DNA of 61,805 nt from Planctomycetota bacterium (GTDB taxonomy: Bacteria > Planctomycetota > Planctomycetia > Gemmatales > Gemmataceae), in the NCBI GenBank assembly GCA_029777335.1, contig JAKOSN010000152.1, forward strand, positions 1-61,805, written 5' to 3'. Below, piece after piece: positions 39,400-48,122 of the stretch. The notes beneath the pieces are model-generated. The model was not told the origin of the DNA. It made no database searches and saw nothing but the letters and a program-made list of their open reading frames with translations. Numbering within the stretch: the stretch's first letter is position 1; each line of letters opens with the position of its first letter. The translations under genes were made by a program, and so were the position numbers.

Positions 39400-39897
39400 T
39401 CAATCCGGGCGACGGGTACCGAAGACATGGGTGTAATAGAGTTCCCCCTTTGCTGATTTGGCGATCCCCACACCGATCTCGGTGTAGGAGGGATCGAGCA
39501 TGTTTTCCCGATGTAACCGTGAATCGAGCCAGGCCTGGTGGACCGCCTCCAGGCTCCACCCTTCGCCGGCGGCGATGTTTTCGCCCACCTTGCGATACTC
39601 GTACCCGACCGCCTTTACCCGATCCGACGGTTTCTTGCCATCGAGTTCGTGCTCCATCTTCCCCTGTTTGGCCATATTCAGGGAGTGGCTGCGTGCTGCC
39701 GCAAACAATTTCGCATTCGGTTTCAGAGGAGGTAACTTGTTTTTTTCGCGCGACTTGTTGACGAGTTCGATCGAGGTCTGCTCGTCCTTCGAGATTTTCA
39801 AGTCGACCGATTTGTCCTCGTCGTTGCCCTGGCCCGGGTAGCAGGAAGTGCCGAGCAGGACGACGACGGCCATGGCAGCGTGCCGGCCATTCACCAT
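39400..39897 (-). CDS. CAP/SCP-domain secreted protein, possible lipoprotein
   Basis: 165 residues from ATG 39897, which has GAGGAG 4 bases upstream; the frame is open 52 codons further but unsupported. N-terminus: NGRHAAMAVVVLLGTSCYPG, with Cys after the hydrophobic run (weak lipobox). CAP domain about 35-165: ELVNKSREKNKLPPLKPNAKL, AARSHSLNMAKQGKMEHEL, GENIAAGEGWSLEAVHQAWLDSRLHRENMLDPSYTEIGVGIAKS, ending in YYTHVFG. His and Glu of the CAP cavity (MEH, GEN, HRENM) are kept. Role unknown: CAP proteins of bacteria are often surface or biofilm proteins. Confidence 0.88.
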   Translation of the reverse strand: MVNGRHAAMAVVVLLGTSCYPGQGNDEDKSVDLKISKDEQTSIELVNKSREKNKLPPLKPNAKLFAAARSHSLNMAKQGKMEHELDGKKPSDRVKAVGYEYRKVGENIAAGEGWSLEAVHQAWLDSRLHRENMLDPSYTEIGVGIAKSAKGELYYTHVFGTRRPD

Positions 39898-40060
39898 AAT
39901 ACTCCTCGAAGGGTTAACCGCGTTAACCAACCCCGTGTTGCATCTAACCGTCTTCTCGTTTTTTTCGCAACCTCGACTCGTGAGGGGCGAGGGAGTGGCT
40001 TTGCTGGGGAAAAAAGGGTCGTTCGCAGTGGGGCGGGTTTCCCGGCAAACCATGGTGCGC

Positions 40061-41683
40061 TTACTGCGTTAAACGCAGATGCAGGCTGCCGAGCGCCAGG
40101 CACAAAAACCAACCCAGCCCCAGCAGAGTCATACCATAGGCACTGCAGAAAACCATCAGCACCGCCAGGGCGAAGAATCCCACTCCCCAGACATAAAACC
40201 AGCCCCAGATGGTTGCTCCCAGCGAGACAAACCCCATTCCGCTGAGCACCGCGAGCACCGGCGCCATGGGCATGGGAACGGGGAGAAAACAATTCACCAC
40301 CACAAGCGACACAAACGCTCCGTAATAGGCGGGCACCAGAGTCCAGATCTGCCGCTCGGCGGCGGTGAGGCGAGGTTCCTTGACCGGGCGGAGACGAACC
40401 ACCAGCCCCAGCATGAGCGCCACCTGCGTTAACTTGGTGACCAGGATATAGGGCCATTGTTGCCCGGGGGGCAGACGCAACTGCCAGAAATTGGTCAGGG
40501 CACAGCCACCCAGGATGGTCAGCCCCAGAAGGAGGAGTAACACGGTCCAACCCTGTACCAGGGTGTCGCGATGGCGCCGTCCCAGCACGTTGTACAACCC
40601 GGTGACCCAGCTGAGGCGGTGGGCGTCGATCGCTTCCCCGCGCACACAGGCGCGCAGATCGTGGGCAAAGGCACTGGCAGAGGCATAGCGATCTTCCGGG
40701 CGCTTCGCCAGTGCCTTGAGACAGACTGCCTCCACATCGGGGGAGAGATGGGGATTCAGACGGCGCGGTGGGGGCGGGGGTTCTTCCAGCACCCGCGCCG
40801 GAAGCGAGTGCAACGGCCCATCAAACGGGAGTTGCCCCGTCAGGAGTTCATACAGCACCACCCCCAGGCTGTAGATATCGCTCCGGGCATCAGCATCGTG
40901 ACTTTGACCGGCCGCCTGTTCCGGGGCCATGTAGGGGAGCGAACCAAGAATGCGACCTTCGGAAGTCGCGGACAGACTGTCTGCGGAGTCCTCCAGGCGC
41001 GCCAGGCCAAAATCAAGGATGTGCGGATGGCCGTTGAAATCGATCAGCAGATTGGCGGGCTTGAGATCGCGATGGCACACACCTTGCCAGTGGGCGTGCT
41101 CGACGACCTCGGCGATCCGCGCCACCAGTTCCACGATTTCCGCCGGAGTGCTGCCGCGTGTCTTGCACCACAAGCGCGGATCGATGCCTTCGATGTACTC
41201 GGTCGCCAGGAAAAACGGCGGGCCGGAGCGGCTGTAATCGCAGAGTTGAACGATCCCGGGGTGGCGCAACTGGGCGATCACACTCGCTTCTCGCTGAAAA
41301 CGACGCAGGGCTTCTGTCTGGCTGACGCGTCCGGGATGGAGCACCTTGAGGGCGACTCGTCGTTTGAGCTCTGGATCATAGGCGAGATAAACGGTCCCAA
41401 ATCCCCCCGATCCGAGTTCACGTTCGATGGCATAAGGGCCGACGTGCGCAGGGAGCGTGGCGGGCGGGGGAGTACATCCCGGTACGGTCGGGGCCGCTCC
41501 GGCAGGACCCAGTTGCAATAGCCCCGCGAGGGGTTCCGCGAGCGCGGGATGCCGTGCCACCAGCTGTTCCGCATCGACGGGTTGGCCGGTGCGCAGGGCA
41601 TCGATCACCTGGTCCAGAATCCGGGCCAGCTCCTCGTCCGTGGTGACGGGGGGGTCTTCGAAAGATGATGTGGGCTGGAGCAT
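40061..41683 (-). CDS. Eukaryote-like Ser/Thr kinase with multi-helix membrane tail
   Basis: 540 residues; AAAGGGAG 8 bases before ATG 41683. The N-terminus (about 15-75) is a helical region with AEQLVARHPALAEPLAGLLQL, as in many planctomycete kinases. Kinase domain about 92-365: ERELGSGGFGTVYLAYD, RVALKVL, CHRDLKPANLLIDF, LDFGLARL, LPYMAPEQA. The C-terminal 170 residues hold about six membrane helices (GWTVLLLLLGLTILGGCA, LTQVALMLGLVVRL, YGAFVSLVVVNCFLPVPM, APVLAVLSGMGFVSLGATI, VWGVGFFALAVLMVFCSA, LLGLGWFLCLALGSLHL). The kinase faces the cytoplasm; no exported sensor domain is present. Upstream GT87-like gene is 56 bases away in the same direction and may be co-transcribed. Confidence 0.9.
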   Translation of the reverse strand: MLQPTSSFEDPPVTTDEELARILDQVIDALRTGQPVDAEQLVARHPALAEPLAGLLQLGPAGAAPTVPGCTPPPATLPAHVGPYAIERELGSGGFGTVYLAYDPELKRRVALKVLHPGRVSQTEALRRFQREASVIAQLRHPGIVQLCDYSRSGPPFFLATEYIEGIDPRLWCKTRGSTPAEIVELVARIAEVVEHAHWQGVCHRDLKPANLLIDFNGHPHILDFGLARLEDSADSLSATSEGRILGSLPYMAPEQAAGQSHDADARSDIYSLGVVLYELLTGQLPFDGPLHSLPARVLEEPPPPPRRLNPHLSPDVEAVCLKALAKRPEDRYASASAFAHDLRACVRGEAIDAHRLSWVTGLYNVLGRRHRDTLVQGWTVLLLLLGLTILGGCALTNFWQLRLPPGQQWPYILVTKLTQVALMLGLVVRLRPVKEPRLTAAERQIWTLVPAYYGAFVSLVVVNCFLPVPMPMAPVLAVLSGMGFVSLGATIWGWFYVWGVGFFALAVLMVFCSAYGMTLLGLGWFLCLALGSLHLRLTQ

Positions 41684-41739
41684 TGGACGTTCTCCCTTTC
41701 GTCCTTGGTACTCCAGCGCACGCCCGGAAGCAACTGGAT

Positions 41740-43086
41740 TTAGCCAGCTCGGCGCCGATATTCCGAAGTTGTCAGCGGGAGAGATGCCGGCAGCGACCCC
41801 GCCGCGGGGCGCCGGAGAAAGACGGCCAGCGCTCCCAGCAGTACCAGAAAGGCCGCCACATACGCCCCGTAGACCTGCGCCAGTTTCCCCAGGCGATAAC
41901 CAAGGAGGCTGGTGCTGGTGGTCGCCATCAGGAGCGAAACCGTTGTCAGGGTGCCGACCAGAATCCCACGCCAGGGGCGATCACTCCAGGACCAAAACAG
42001 ACTGTAGCTCAGCACCGCAAACGGCAAAACCAGCGTGACACAATGGTGCTTCCACGTTCGTTCGCTGAATAGCAGCATCCCCAGAAGAACCAGCGCATAC
42101 TCGGCTGCGCGGTGGGAGGGATGTTCTCCCGCGCTGCGCCAGCGCGGGGAACAGGTCCACACAATCAACAGAACAAAGAGACCCATGCAGCCTTTCACCA
42201 GCCAGCGAGCGGTTTCGTGGCTCCAGGTGACAACGTTGTGCCACTGAGTCGGTGTGTACTGATCGTTGATGTAGGTCGAGAACGAGGGGCTGTGCGTGGT
42301 CAGGCGATAGAGAAGTCCGGGCAGGGACTGATTGTTGTGTTCCGAGGTGACCACGCCCTGAATCACATAGGGCTGCACCATCTGTTTTACCCAGCTGCCG
42401 AGTTGCTCCTGGTTTTCCTGCCACCCCAGAAACGAGGCAGGGATGAGCCCGGGCCAGAAAAAGAGCATCATCCCCACAGCCACCCCCGCCAGAGCGCGCC
42501 AGGCGCGTTTCCACACCAGGTAGGGAACGAAGAGCGCAGGAGTCACCTTGCACGAGATGGCCAGGGCCAGGAGCACGCCCCCCAGAAGATCGCGGCGACA
42601 ATGGAACGCATAAAGACCGGCGGTGACCAGAAAGAGAATGAAGATGTTCACATTGCCATGTGACAGATCCCCCATGAGGGGCCGCATCGCAAGGACAGCA
42701 GTCAGAACCTTGGCTCCCAGCGGGAACGGGCGCTCTGGATCTTCGACGAGTTTGAAGATCCAGTGAAAAACCAGCAGGGACATCGCCACCTTGAGATAGA
42801 ACCACCCCAGCGCGGCGGCCAGGTGAGGCAGGCCGACGAGATCGGGCCACTGCACCACCGGCGTCAGAATCAACGCCATGATGGGCGGATTGGGATAAGT
42901 GTAGCGCTCGTAAATATCCTCGCCATCCTGCATGCTGAGAATCTGGTTGCGCCAGCGCAGGATCGCCGAGCGACTTTCCTCCTGGTGACTGACCTTGAAG
43001 GTGTAGTGAACGCTCAGCGCAACGAAGAAGAGCAGCAGTCCAGCGAGCAACCAGCGTGGCGAGAAAGACATCGGGACGGCATCCAT
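41740..43086 (-). CDS. GT87-like polyprenyl-mannose-type glycosyltransferase
   Basis: 448 residues with about ten helices. After the first helix (LLAGLLLFFVALSVHYTF) an exported loop reads DGEDIYERYTYPNPPIMALILTP, matching the DUF2029/GT87 family acidic pair and YPPP-type motif; then GDLSHGNVNIFILFLV and LALAISCKVTPALFVPYLVWKR, both family signatures. Family members (PimE, AftC relatives) transfer sugars from polyprenyl phosphates on the outer face of the membrane. A sugar donor cannot be named. Start ATG 43086 with AGGA about 9 bases upstream. Adjacent kinase gene downstream, 56 bases. Confidence 0.88.
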   Translation of the reverse strand: MDAVPMSFSPRWLLAGLLLFFVALSVHYTFKVSHQEESRSAILRWRNQILSMQDGEDIYERYTYPNPPIMALILTPVVQWPDLVGLPHLAAALGWFYLKVAMSLLVFHWIFKLVEDPERPFPLGAKVLTAVLAMRPLMGDLSHGNVNIFILFLVTAGLYAFHCRRDLLGGVLLALAISCKVTPALFVPYLVWKRAWRALAGVAVGMMLFFWPGLIPASFLGWQENQEQLGSWVKQMVQPYVIQGVVTSEHNNQSLPGLLYRLTTHSPSFSTYINDQYTPTQWHNVVTWSHETARWLVKGCMGLFVLLIVWTCSPRWRSAGEHPSHRAAEYALVLLGMLLFSERTWKHHCVTLVLPFAVLSYSLFWSWSDRPWRGILVGTLTTVSLLMATTSTSLLGYRLGKLAQVYGAYVAAFLVLLGALAVFLRRPAAGSLPASLPLTTSEYRRRAG

Positions 43087-43386
43087 GCGCGAGCATCCTT
43101 TCTCCAGAACCTGGAAAAACCGCCTGAGTCTACCCCTCCTGGCGCCGCGCGATCAAGAGCAGCTCTCCCCAGTGCGAACACGCGGATCATGTGGGCTTTG
43201 GAGTTCACCAGCGTCCCCTGGACTTCGGGAGGAGAACGCCTGGCGCAGCGCGACCGAAAATCCGGCTCCTCCTTGTGTTTTGTTCTCGCCAGATCGCGCT
43301 GTGATCGGGTACGGTACATCATCCTGGATCGATTCCTCTCACGGTGAAGATTCTCACCCAGCTCGCTTCCTCAGAGGAGGTCGCTC
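43087..43386. other. 300-bp divergent region
   Basis: Between the leftward GT87-like gene and the rightward secreted protein. No gene is seen. It must carry both promoters; none could be fixed with confidence. Confidence 0.5.
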
Positions 43387-45411
43387 ATGAATCCGCGCGT
43401 GCCCGTGTTTGGCGCCCTTGTTGCCCTGGTGCTTGCTGCGCCACTCGTGGCCCAGGAGAAAACCTCCTCCCCGGCCAGAGATGTTCCTGCGATCAAGGAG
43501 GCAGCCCAGTTAGCGCCGGCGTCGTCGCTTCTCTATGTCGAGATGCGCCATCCTGACCAGTTATCGAAAGAAGTTGCCGCCCTGCTCAAGGGCTCGGCAC
43601 TGGAGGATATCGCCGCCACCATGGCCCGCTTTCGCACCAAACTCGGTGAAAACCGGAACATCTGGTGGATGAACGAGGAACTGGCGCTACTCGGGATGTT
43701 TCTGAGCCCCGAGTTTGTCGCCGAGGCGGGCCGGTTGCAGGGCGGCTTTTTTGCCATCACCAGCATCGGCAAGGACGGTCCCGAGATGGTGGGAGTGGTC
43801 CTCAACGGCACCAGCAACGCTCCGGGATTCTTCATGCGCACCTACCTCGCCGTTGATTTTGAGATCCGCGGGCAGGAAGCAGTGGAAGGGGTGATGACGT
43901 ACCGCGCCCGCCGGCGAGACTGGGCCAAACCGGTTCCCGCCCTTCCCGGCGGGGCTCCCCCGATGCCCCCCGAACGGAAGGAGAGCGGTCCCACTTTTGC
44001 AATTCTCCCCGGAGCGGTTGTCATGGGCACCACCAAGGCAGTCCACGAGGTGATTCGTCGTTCCAAGGGGAAAGGGACCACCCCCGCGTTGAACACGTTG
44101 GTCTCGTACAAGGAGGCCAGCAAGGTGCGCGAGCAACCGGGGCTCTTTGTGCACTGCGATCTGCCGGGGTTGTGCAAATCCCTTGATGAAACGATCTTCA
44201 CCGATCCGAAATCTTCGGATGCTCGGGAATGGAAGATGGTGAAGAAACTGCTTAACCCGGCGGCGTTTCGCGAGCTGAGCGGGGCTCTTACCTTGCAGGG
44301 TGGCACTCTCGGTCTCCGGCTACAGGCGCGGCTCGATCCTACCCAATCCAGCCCGGTGCTCGATCTTCTGCCCAATCGCAAGGGGAGCCTGGATGTGCTG
44401 CAGGCGGCTCCGCGTGATTCGCTCCTGGCCTGGAGCCTGGCGTTCCCCGACGGCGCCACGCGCTGGCAGAAACTGGTTGCTCTGCTCGATGGTCTGGCTC
44501 GGGATCAGGGAGAGCGCACACTCCCCAGTCAGATGATTCGCCAGCTCGAACAACAACTTCAGTTCAATCTGGGGAAGGATGTTTTCGGCAAGATTCGCGA
44601 CATTGGCGTGGTGCTGGAACCGCGCGGAGTAACCCCGCCTGGCGCCGTGCGGATGCCGTTGCTGGTGTTCAACCTCGACGATGCCGAGACAGCCAAACGC
44701 TTCGAAGAGGAGATCTTCCCACGTCTGGTGGGCCTGGCCACTCCGCGCGAGAGTCCACGTCCCACCCGCGAGAAGGTGCTGGAGCAAAGCATTAGCTCGC
44801 TTCCCGATCCTTTCGGGCTCTGGGGCGCACTGCACTACGGTCGGAGCGGCAAGACACTGGTACTGGGGCAGGATCGCAAGCTGGTTGCCGAGTCGCTGGT
44901 TCTCTCCCAGCGCAAGGAGGGGCTCCTGAGCGACAAGCGGGTATCCACCGCCCTGACCCGGATCGAGTCGCCGATTGGGGCCGGGACCTTTTCTCTGGGA
45001 CATGCGCTGGTGGAAGTGCTGCGTGAACTGGAAACTCCAGCCACCATGCGCTGGGCGGTACCGCAAGGGGCGGTTGGTCCGGGTGGCAAACCGCCGCTTC
45101 CTCCCCGGGAAGATCCGAAAAAGCCAGAGGCGCCCAAGGTGTTCGAGAAGCATGTCAAGGAACTGACGAAGGTGGTCGAGGCGATGCCTCCTGGGACCTT
45201 GAGCCTCACCCGAACGAAGGAACAACTCACCTTCGAGGCGCAGTTGAGTGGGCTCGCGAGCTGTTCGGCGAAGCTCATCAATGTCTGGATCGAATCCTTG
45301 ATGGATCGTGCGATTCGCCAAGGCAATCGGGGCGGTGGTGGAGGTGTGGGAATCGCTCCTCTTGATATTGAGTTTCCGCCGGAGAAAGCCAAGGTAGACA
45401 GGGAGGAGTGA
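43387..45411 (+). CDS. Secreted protein of unknown function
   Basis: 674 residues; GAGGAGG 7 bases before ATG 43387. Signal peptide: NPRVPVFGALVALVLAAPLVAQ, cleavage near AQ-EK. The mature part begins APASSLLYVEMRHPDQLSKEVAALLKG, repeated loosely at about 320-345 (APRDSLLAWSLAFPDGATRW), as in DUF3352-like secreted proteins with paired ASSLLYVE-type strands; this match is tentative. Many Gly/Pro insertions (PPGAVRMPL, GGKPPLPPR) and a C-terminal LSLTRTKEQLTFEAQLSGLASCSAKLINV. No catalytic motif. Transcription ends at the bidirectional terminator just downstream. Confidence 0.75.
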   Translation: MNPRVPVFGALVALVLAAPLVAQEKTSSPARDVPAIKEAAQLAPASSLLYVEMRHPDQLSKEVAALLKGSALEDIAATMARFRTKLGENRNIWWMNEELALLGMFLSPEFVAEAGRLQGGFFAITSIGKDGPEMVGVVLNGTSNAPGFFMRTYLAVDFEIRGQEAVEGVMTYRARRRDWAKPVPALPGGAPPMPPERKESGPTFAILPGAVVMGTTKAVHEVIRRSKGKGTTPALNTLVSYKEASKVREQPGLFVHCDLPGLCKSLDETIFTDPKSSDAREWKMVKKLLNPAAFRELSGALTLQGGTLGLRLQARLDPTQSSPVLDLLPNRKGSLDVLQAAPRDSLLAWSLAFPDGATRWQKLVALLDGLARDQGERTLPSQMIRQLEQQLQFNLGKDVFGKIRDIGVVLEPRGVTPPGAVRMPLLVFNLDDAETAKRFEEEIFPRLVGLATPRESPRPTREKVLEQSISSLPDPFGLWGALHYGRSGKTLVLGQDRKLVAESLVLSQRKEGLLSDKRVSTALTRIESPIGAGTFSLGHALVEVLRELETPATMRWAVPQGAVGPGGKPPLPPREDPKKPEAPKVFEKHVKELTKVVEAMPPGTLSLTRTKEQLTFEAQLSGLASCSAKLINVWIESLMDRAIRQGNRGGGGGVGIAPLDIEFPPEKAKVDREE

Positions 45412-45420
45412 GAAAGAGGA

Positions 45421-45462
45421 AAAGCCTGGGTCAGCGCAATGGTTCGCTGACCCAGGCTTTTT
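45421..45462. terminator. Bidirectional intrinsic terminator
   Basis: 45421-45436 pairs perfectly (16 bp) with 45445-45460 around an 8-base loop; TTTTT follows on the plus strand (45458-45462) and the AAA at 45421 gives a short T-run on the minus strand. It sits between the stops at 45411 and 45480. Confidence 0.92.
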
Positions 45463-45479
45463 ATCGAAACGTGTGGCGA

Positions 45480-45662
45480 TCAGGGACAGCCACACGGAGC
45501 ACAGGTATCGCAACAGGGGGCGCAGGGAGACGCGCAACAGGGCGACTCATTACACCCCAAACGATGAAACGGTCGCCGACACGCGCACGACCGGCAGCAA
45601 CAACCAGTCTGCAGCAGCGCTGCGACCAGGAGTGCCAGGATACACAGAGGACGCAAGGACAT
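45480..45662 (-). CDS. Cys-rich mini-lipoprotein
   Basis: 60 residues from ATG 45662, which has AAGGAGAGG 4-8 bases upstream; the longer frame lacks support. Signal SLRPLCILALLVAALLQTGC; lipidation at Cys 21 is likely though Leu is at -4. The mature 40 residues contain 14 cysteines by count (CCCRSCAC, then SPCCASPCAPCCDTCAPCGCP). Such density suggests metal binding or dense disulfides at the outer membrane surface. No family recognised. Convergent with the 43387 gene and ends at the shared terminator. Confidence 0.72.
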   Translation of the reverse strand: MSLRPLCILALLVAALLQTGCCCRSCACRRPFHRLGCNESPCCASPCAPCCDTCAPCGCP

Positions 45663-46137
45663 GTCACCTCTCCTTTGCTCCTGATAGCGTGCCCCGCCCT
45701 GGAAGCACGCCACCATCCTTGAGAGAGCCCCGACGGCCCCTTCCGCCAGGCCGCGACATCGAACCAGAACCAGACGGGAGATCCTTGCATCTGGTGTGCA
45801 GATTGTCGCCGCCAGTGGAAACAGGGCAGACAGGACCGCGAGCCCATCGCCTAGAGTATGCGCCCGCGCCCGGAGCGATCAACAGTCCGCGCCACGGGTT
45901 TCAGAGGTTTCTCCAGCGCGTGGTCTAGGTTGGCGCAATGAGCGAAACCTCAGCAAGGATAGGGAAGGAGAGGCGCACAGCAGATGCAACGCGAAGAGGA
46001 GCTGAAACAGGGCGAGCAAGCTCGATCAGCAGCAATTGATCCAGATTGAGTATAGAGACGAGCGGAAGGGCCAGGCAATGGAGTGGGAACGCTCAAGGGG
46101 TGTTGGGGCCCTCTCCGCTCGTCAGGCAGACCGGGAC
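45663..46137. other. 475-bp intergenic region
   Basis: Between two leftward mini-lipoprotein genes. No gene, repeat or clear promoter found. The promoter of the 45480 gene must be here. Confidence 0.5.
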
Positions 46138-46353
46138 TCATGGCGCGTAGCTACTGTTGATGTAAACAGGTGGCCTGAAGGACGTCGCCGCCGGTGGCGG
46201 AGGAATCGCGCCAGGGGGCGGTGCAATACTTGCGGGCGGACAACAGGGCCGTGCCGTCGTCGTCGGCGGGCATCCCGGGCGGCAGCAACGACAGCCGCTC
46301 ACGAGCAGCAGGCCGGTCACAGCCAACCCCACATAGAGATGGCGCAATGTCAT
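46138..46353 (-). CDS. Pro/Cys-rich mini-lipoprotein
   Basis: 71 residues. GAGGAGA 7 bases before ATG 46353. Signal TLRHLYVGLAVTGLLLVSGC with a good lipobox (V-S-G-C). Mature part CRCCRPGCPPTTTARPCC is followed by a Pro/Ala linker (APPPGAIPPPPAATSF) and an aromatic end YINSSYAP. Six cysteines lie in the first 18 mature residues. Same architecture class as the protein at 45480. Outer-membrane location is likely; function unknown. Confidence 0.72.
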   Translation of the reverse strand: MTLRHLYVGLAVTGLLLVSGCRCCRPGCPPTTTARPCCPPASIAPPPGAIPPPPAATSFRPPVYINSSYAP

Positions 46354-46757
46354 AACGAACTCTCCTCAGGGCAATCATTTCCCACGCCATGGTGGGACAA
46401 ATCGTTCTCCCTTATAAACGGTATGGCGGCGCGGAGAGGCGATCAATGATTTTCGGGAACAGGGCATCACTTTCAAGCTGAGAAATGACAAGGAGTTCCG
46501 TCTGCATGAACTGGGGGGAACTCGCCGATCAGTTCAGTTGCAGCGACTACGCCAAGGGTAGCGACCTTGCGGCCTGCTGTGCCGTGCCGGAGGGGCTCTG
46601 GGCAGGATGAGAGTGGGAGAGAAAGAATCGTCGTGCCGGAAGCTCCTGGCTCCCAGGCGCGGTTGGCGAGGAGGACTCCGGCGCGACGGTTCTCGTTGCA
46701 GCGCACCCTCATGCTCGGGCGACCATGCGGAGTGGTTTCGTTAGTGACAGCCAGCTG
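46354..46757. other. 404-bp intergenic region
   Basis: Between the mini-lipoprotein start and the HtrA stop. No gene, strong hairpin or promoter was recognised. Confidence 0.5.
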
Positions 46758-47915
46758 TCATTCCACCGGGCCGAGAACAACCGGGACGACCAGCTCCTGG
46801 TTATCGCGGATGATCGTCAGCTGCACGGTCGCTCCGACCTGTTGCTTCTCCAGTTTGGCAAAGAGATCGGTGGCCTTCTCGATTGGCTCGCCATTGAACT
46901 TGGTGATGATATCGCCCAGGCGGATTCGCCCACGCTCCCGCCGGGTGGGTTGCAAGCCAGCCTTGGCAGCCGGGCTGTCGGGGATGACGTCCATGATCAG
47001 CACCCCTGGCGCATTGAATTGCTGCGCCAGTTGATCACTCGCCACGCGGACGCCCAACCCCGGCCGCGTGACCTTCCCCTCGCGGATGATCTGCGGGACG
47101 TACAGGTTGATATCGTCCACCGGAATGGCAAACCCAATCCCGGACGAGGACCCCGACGGACTGTAGATGGCGGTGTTCATCCCGATCAGTCGGCCGGCGC
47201 TATCCAGCAGCGGTCCGCCCGAGTTCCCGGGGTTAATCGCGGCATCGGTCTGGATGACATTGCGAATCGGTGGGCGATCCTTGTCGGTCTCGATCTCGCG
47301 TCCCAGGGCGCTGATGATGCCACTGGTCAGCGTTTGATCCAGTCCGAACGGATTGCCAATGGCAAAGGCCATCTGGCCGACCTGCAAATCGTTGGAGCGG
47401 CCGACGGGCATGGGGCGGAGGCGATTGCCTGGAGCGTCGATCACCAGAACGGCGATATCCTTGTCGGGGTAGGAGCCAACCACGCGGCCCTTCCAGGTGC
47501 TGCCATCGCTGAGAGTCACCTCGGTTTCCGCCGCCCCAGCGATCACGTGGTAATTGCTAACCACGTGCCCATCCTTGTCCCACAGAAAGCCCGACCCGGT
47601 CCCAACGGGTACCTTCATCACATTGAGGCTGTACATATCCCGCTGCAAGCCCAGGCGGGTGATGTGCACCACGGACTTGCGCGCCTCGGAGTACAGGGCG
47701 ATGGTCGATTTCTCGATGTCCCACAGTTCGCCGCGCGGCGTGATGGGGCGTGGCTCGGCGTTGACATCGAGCCCGGAGCGATGAAACGGCCAGAATTGCC
47801 AGAGGATCGAGACAAAGGCGAGCAACAGGGAAAGCAAACACAGCACAACCAGAGTGGGAGAAACACCTTGTTTGCGTGGCAGTCGCTGGGGGTAGTCATC
47901 GAAGGATGCAGACAT
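46758..47915 (-). CDS. HtrA/DegP-like S1C serine protease, membrane anchored
   Basis: 385 residues from ATG 47915 (GAGG 6 bases upstream); the open frame reaches 58 codons further without support. One N-terminal helix (TLVVLCLLSLLLAFVSILW) anchors it. Trypsin-like triad: His in VSNYHVIAG (about 120), Asp in DKDIAVLVID (about 153), Ser in NPGNSGGPLL (about 230). TDAAINPGNSGGPL and GIGFAIPVDDI are classic DegS/DegP blocks. One PDZ domain about 285-380 (GLGVRVASDQLAQQFNAPG, VIPDSPAAKAGLQ, GDIITKFNGEPI). One PDZ plus anchor is the DegS/HtrA layout: cleavage of misfolded envelope proteins or of a regulator. Confidence 0.93.
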   Translation of the reverse strand: MSASFDDYPQRLPRKQGVSPTLVVLCLLSLLLAFVSILWQFWPFHRSGLDVNAEPRPITPRGELWDIEKSTIALYSEARKSVVHITRLGLQRDMYSLNVMKVPVGTGSGFLWDKDGHVVSNYHVIAGAAETEVTLSDGSTWKGRVVGSYPDKDIAVLVIDAPGNRLRPMPVGRSNDLQVGQMAFAIGNPFGLDQTLTSGIISALGREIETDKDRPPIRNVIQTDAAINPGNSGGPLLDSAGRLIGMNTAIYSPSGSSSGIGFAIPVDDINLYVPQIIREGKVTRPGLGVRVASDQLAQQFNAPGVLIMDVIPDSPAAKAGLQPTRRERGRIRLGDIITKFNGEPIEKATDLFAKLEKQQVGATVQLTIIRDNQELVVPVVLGPVE

Positions 47916-48122
47916 GGGGAACCTCGCAACAGTCCAGGCGTGAAGGTCTCTTCCTACAGTGTAGGAGGACCACGCGTGAAGGACACACTGCAGCGACAGG
48001 AACCCCGAGGGGGGAGAACGTGGCTTCCACCTTTCGCAGCGCAGCGAGGCCCGGGGAGCCCGTGCAGCAGGAGGGACCGGCCGGCACAACGGAGAAGGGG
48101 AGGAACTGGTCGTGTGCGGGCT

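Noticed and set aside
47916..48089. 58-codon N-terminal extension of HtrA
   Set aside because: No ribosome site; the internal ATG at 47915 has GAGG upstream and leads directly to the anchor helix.
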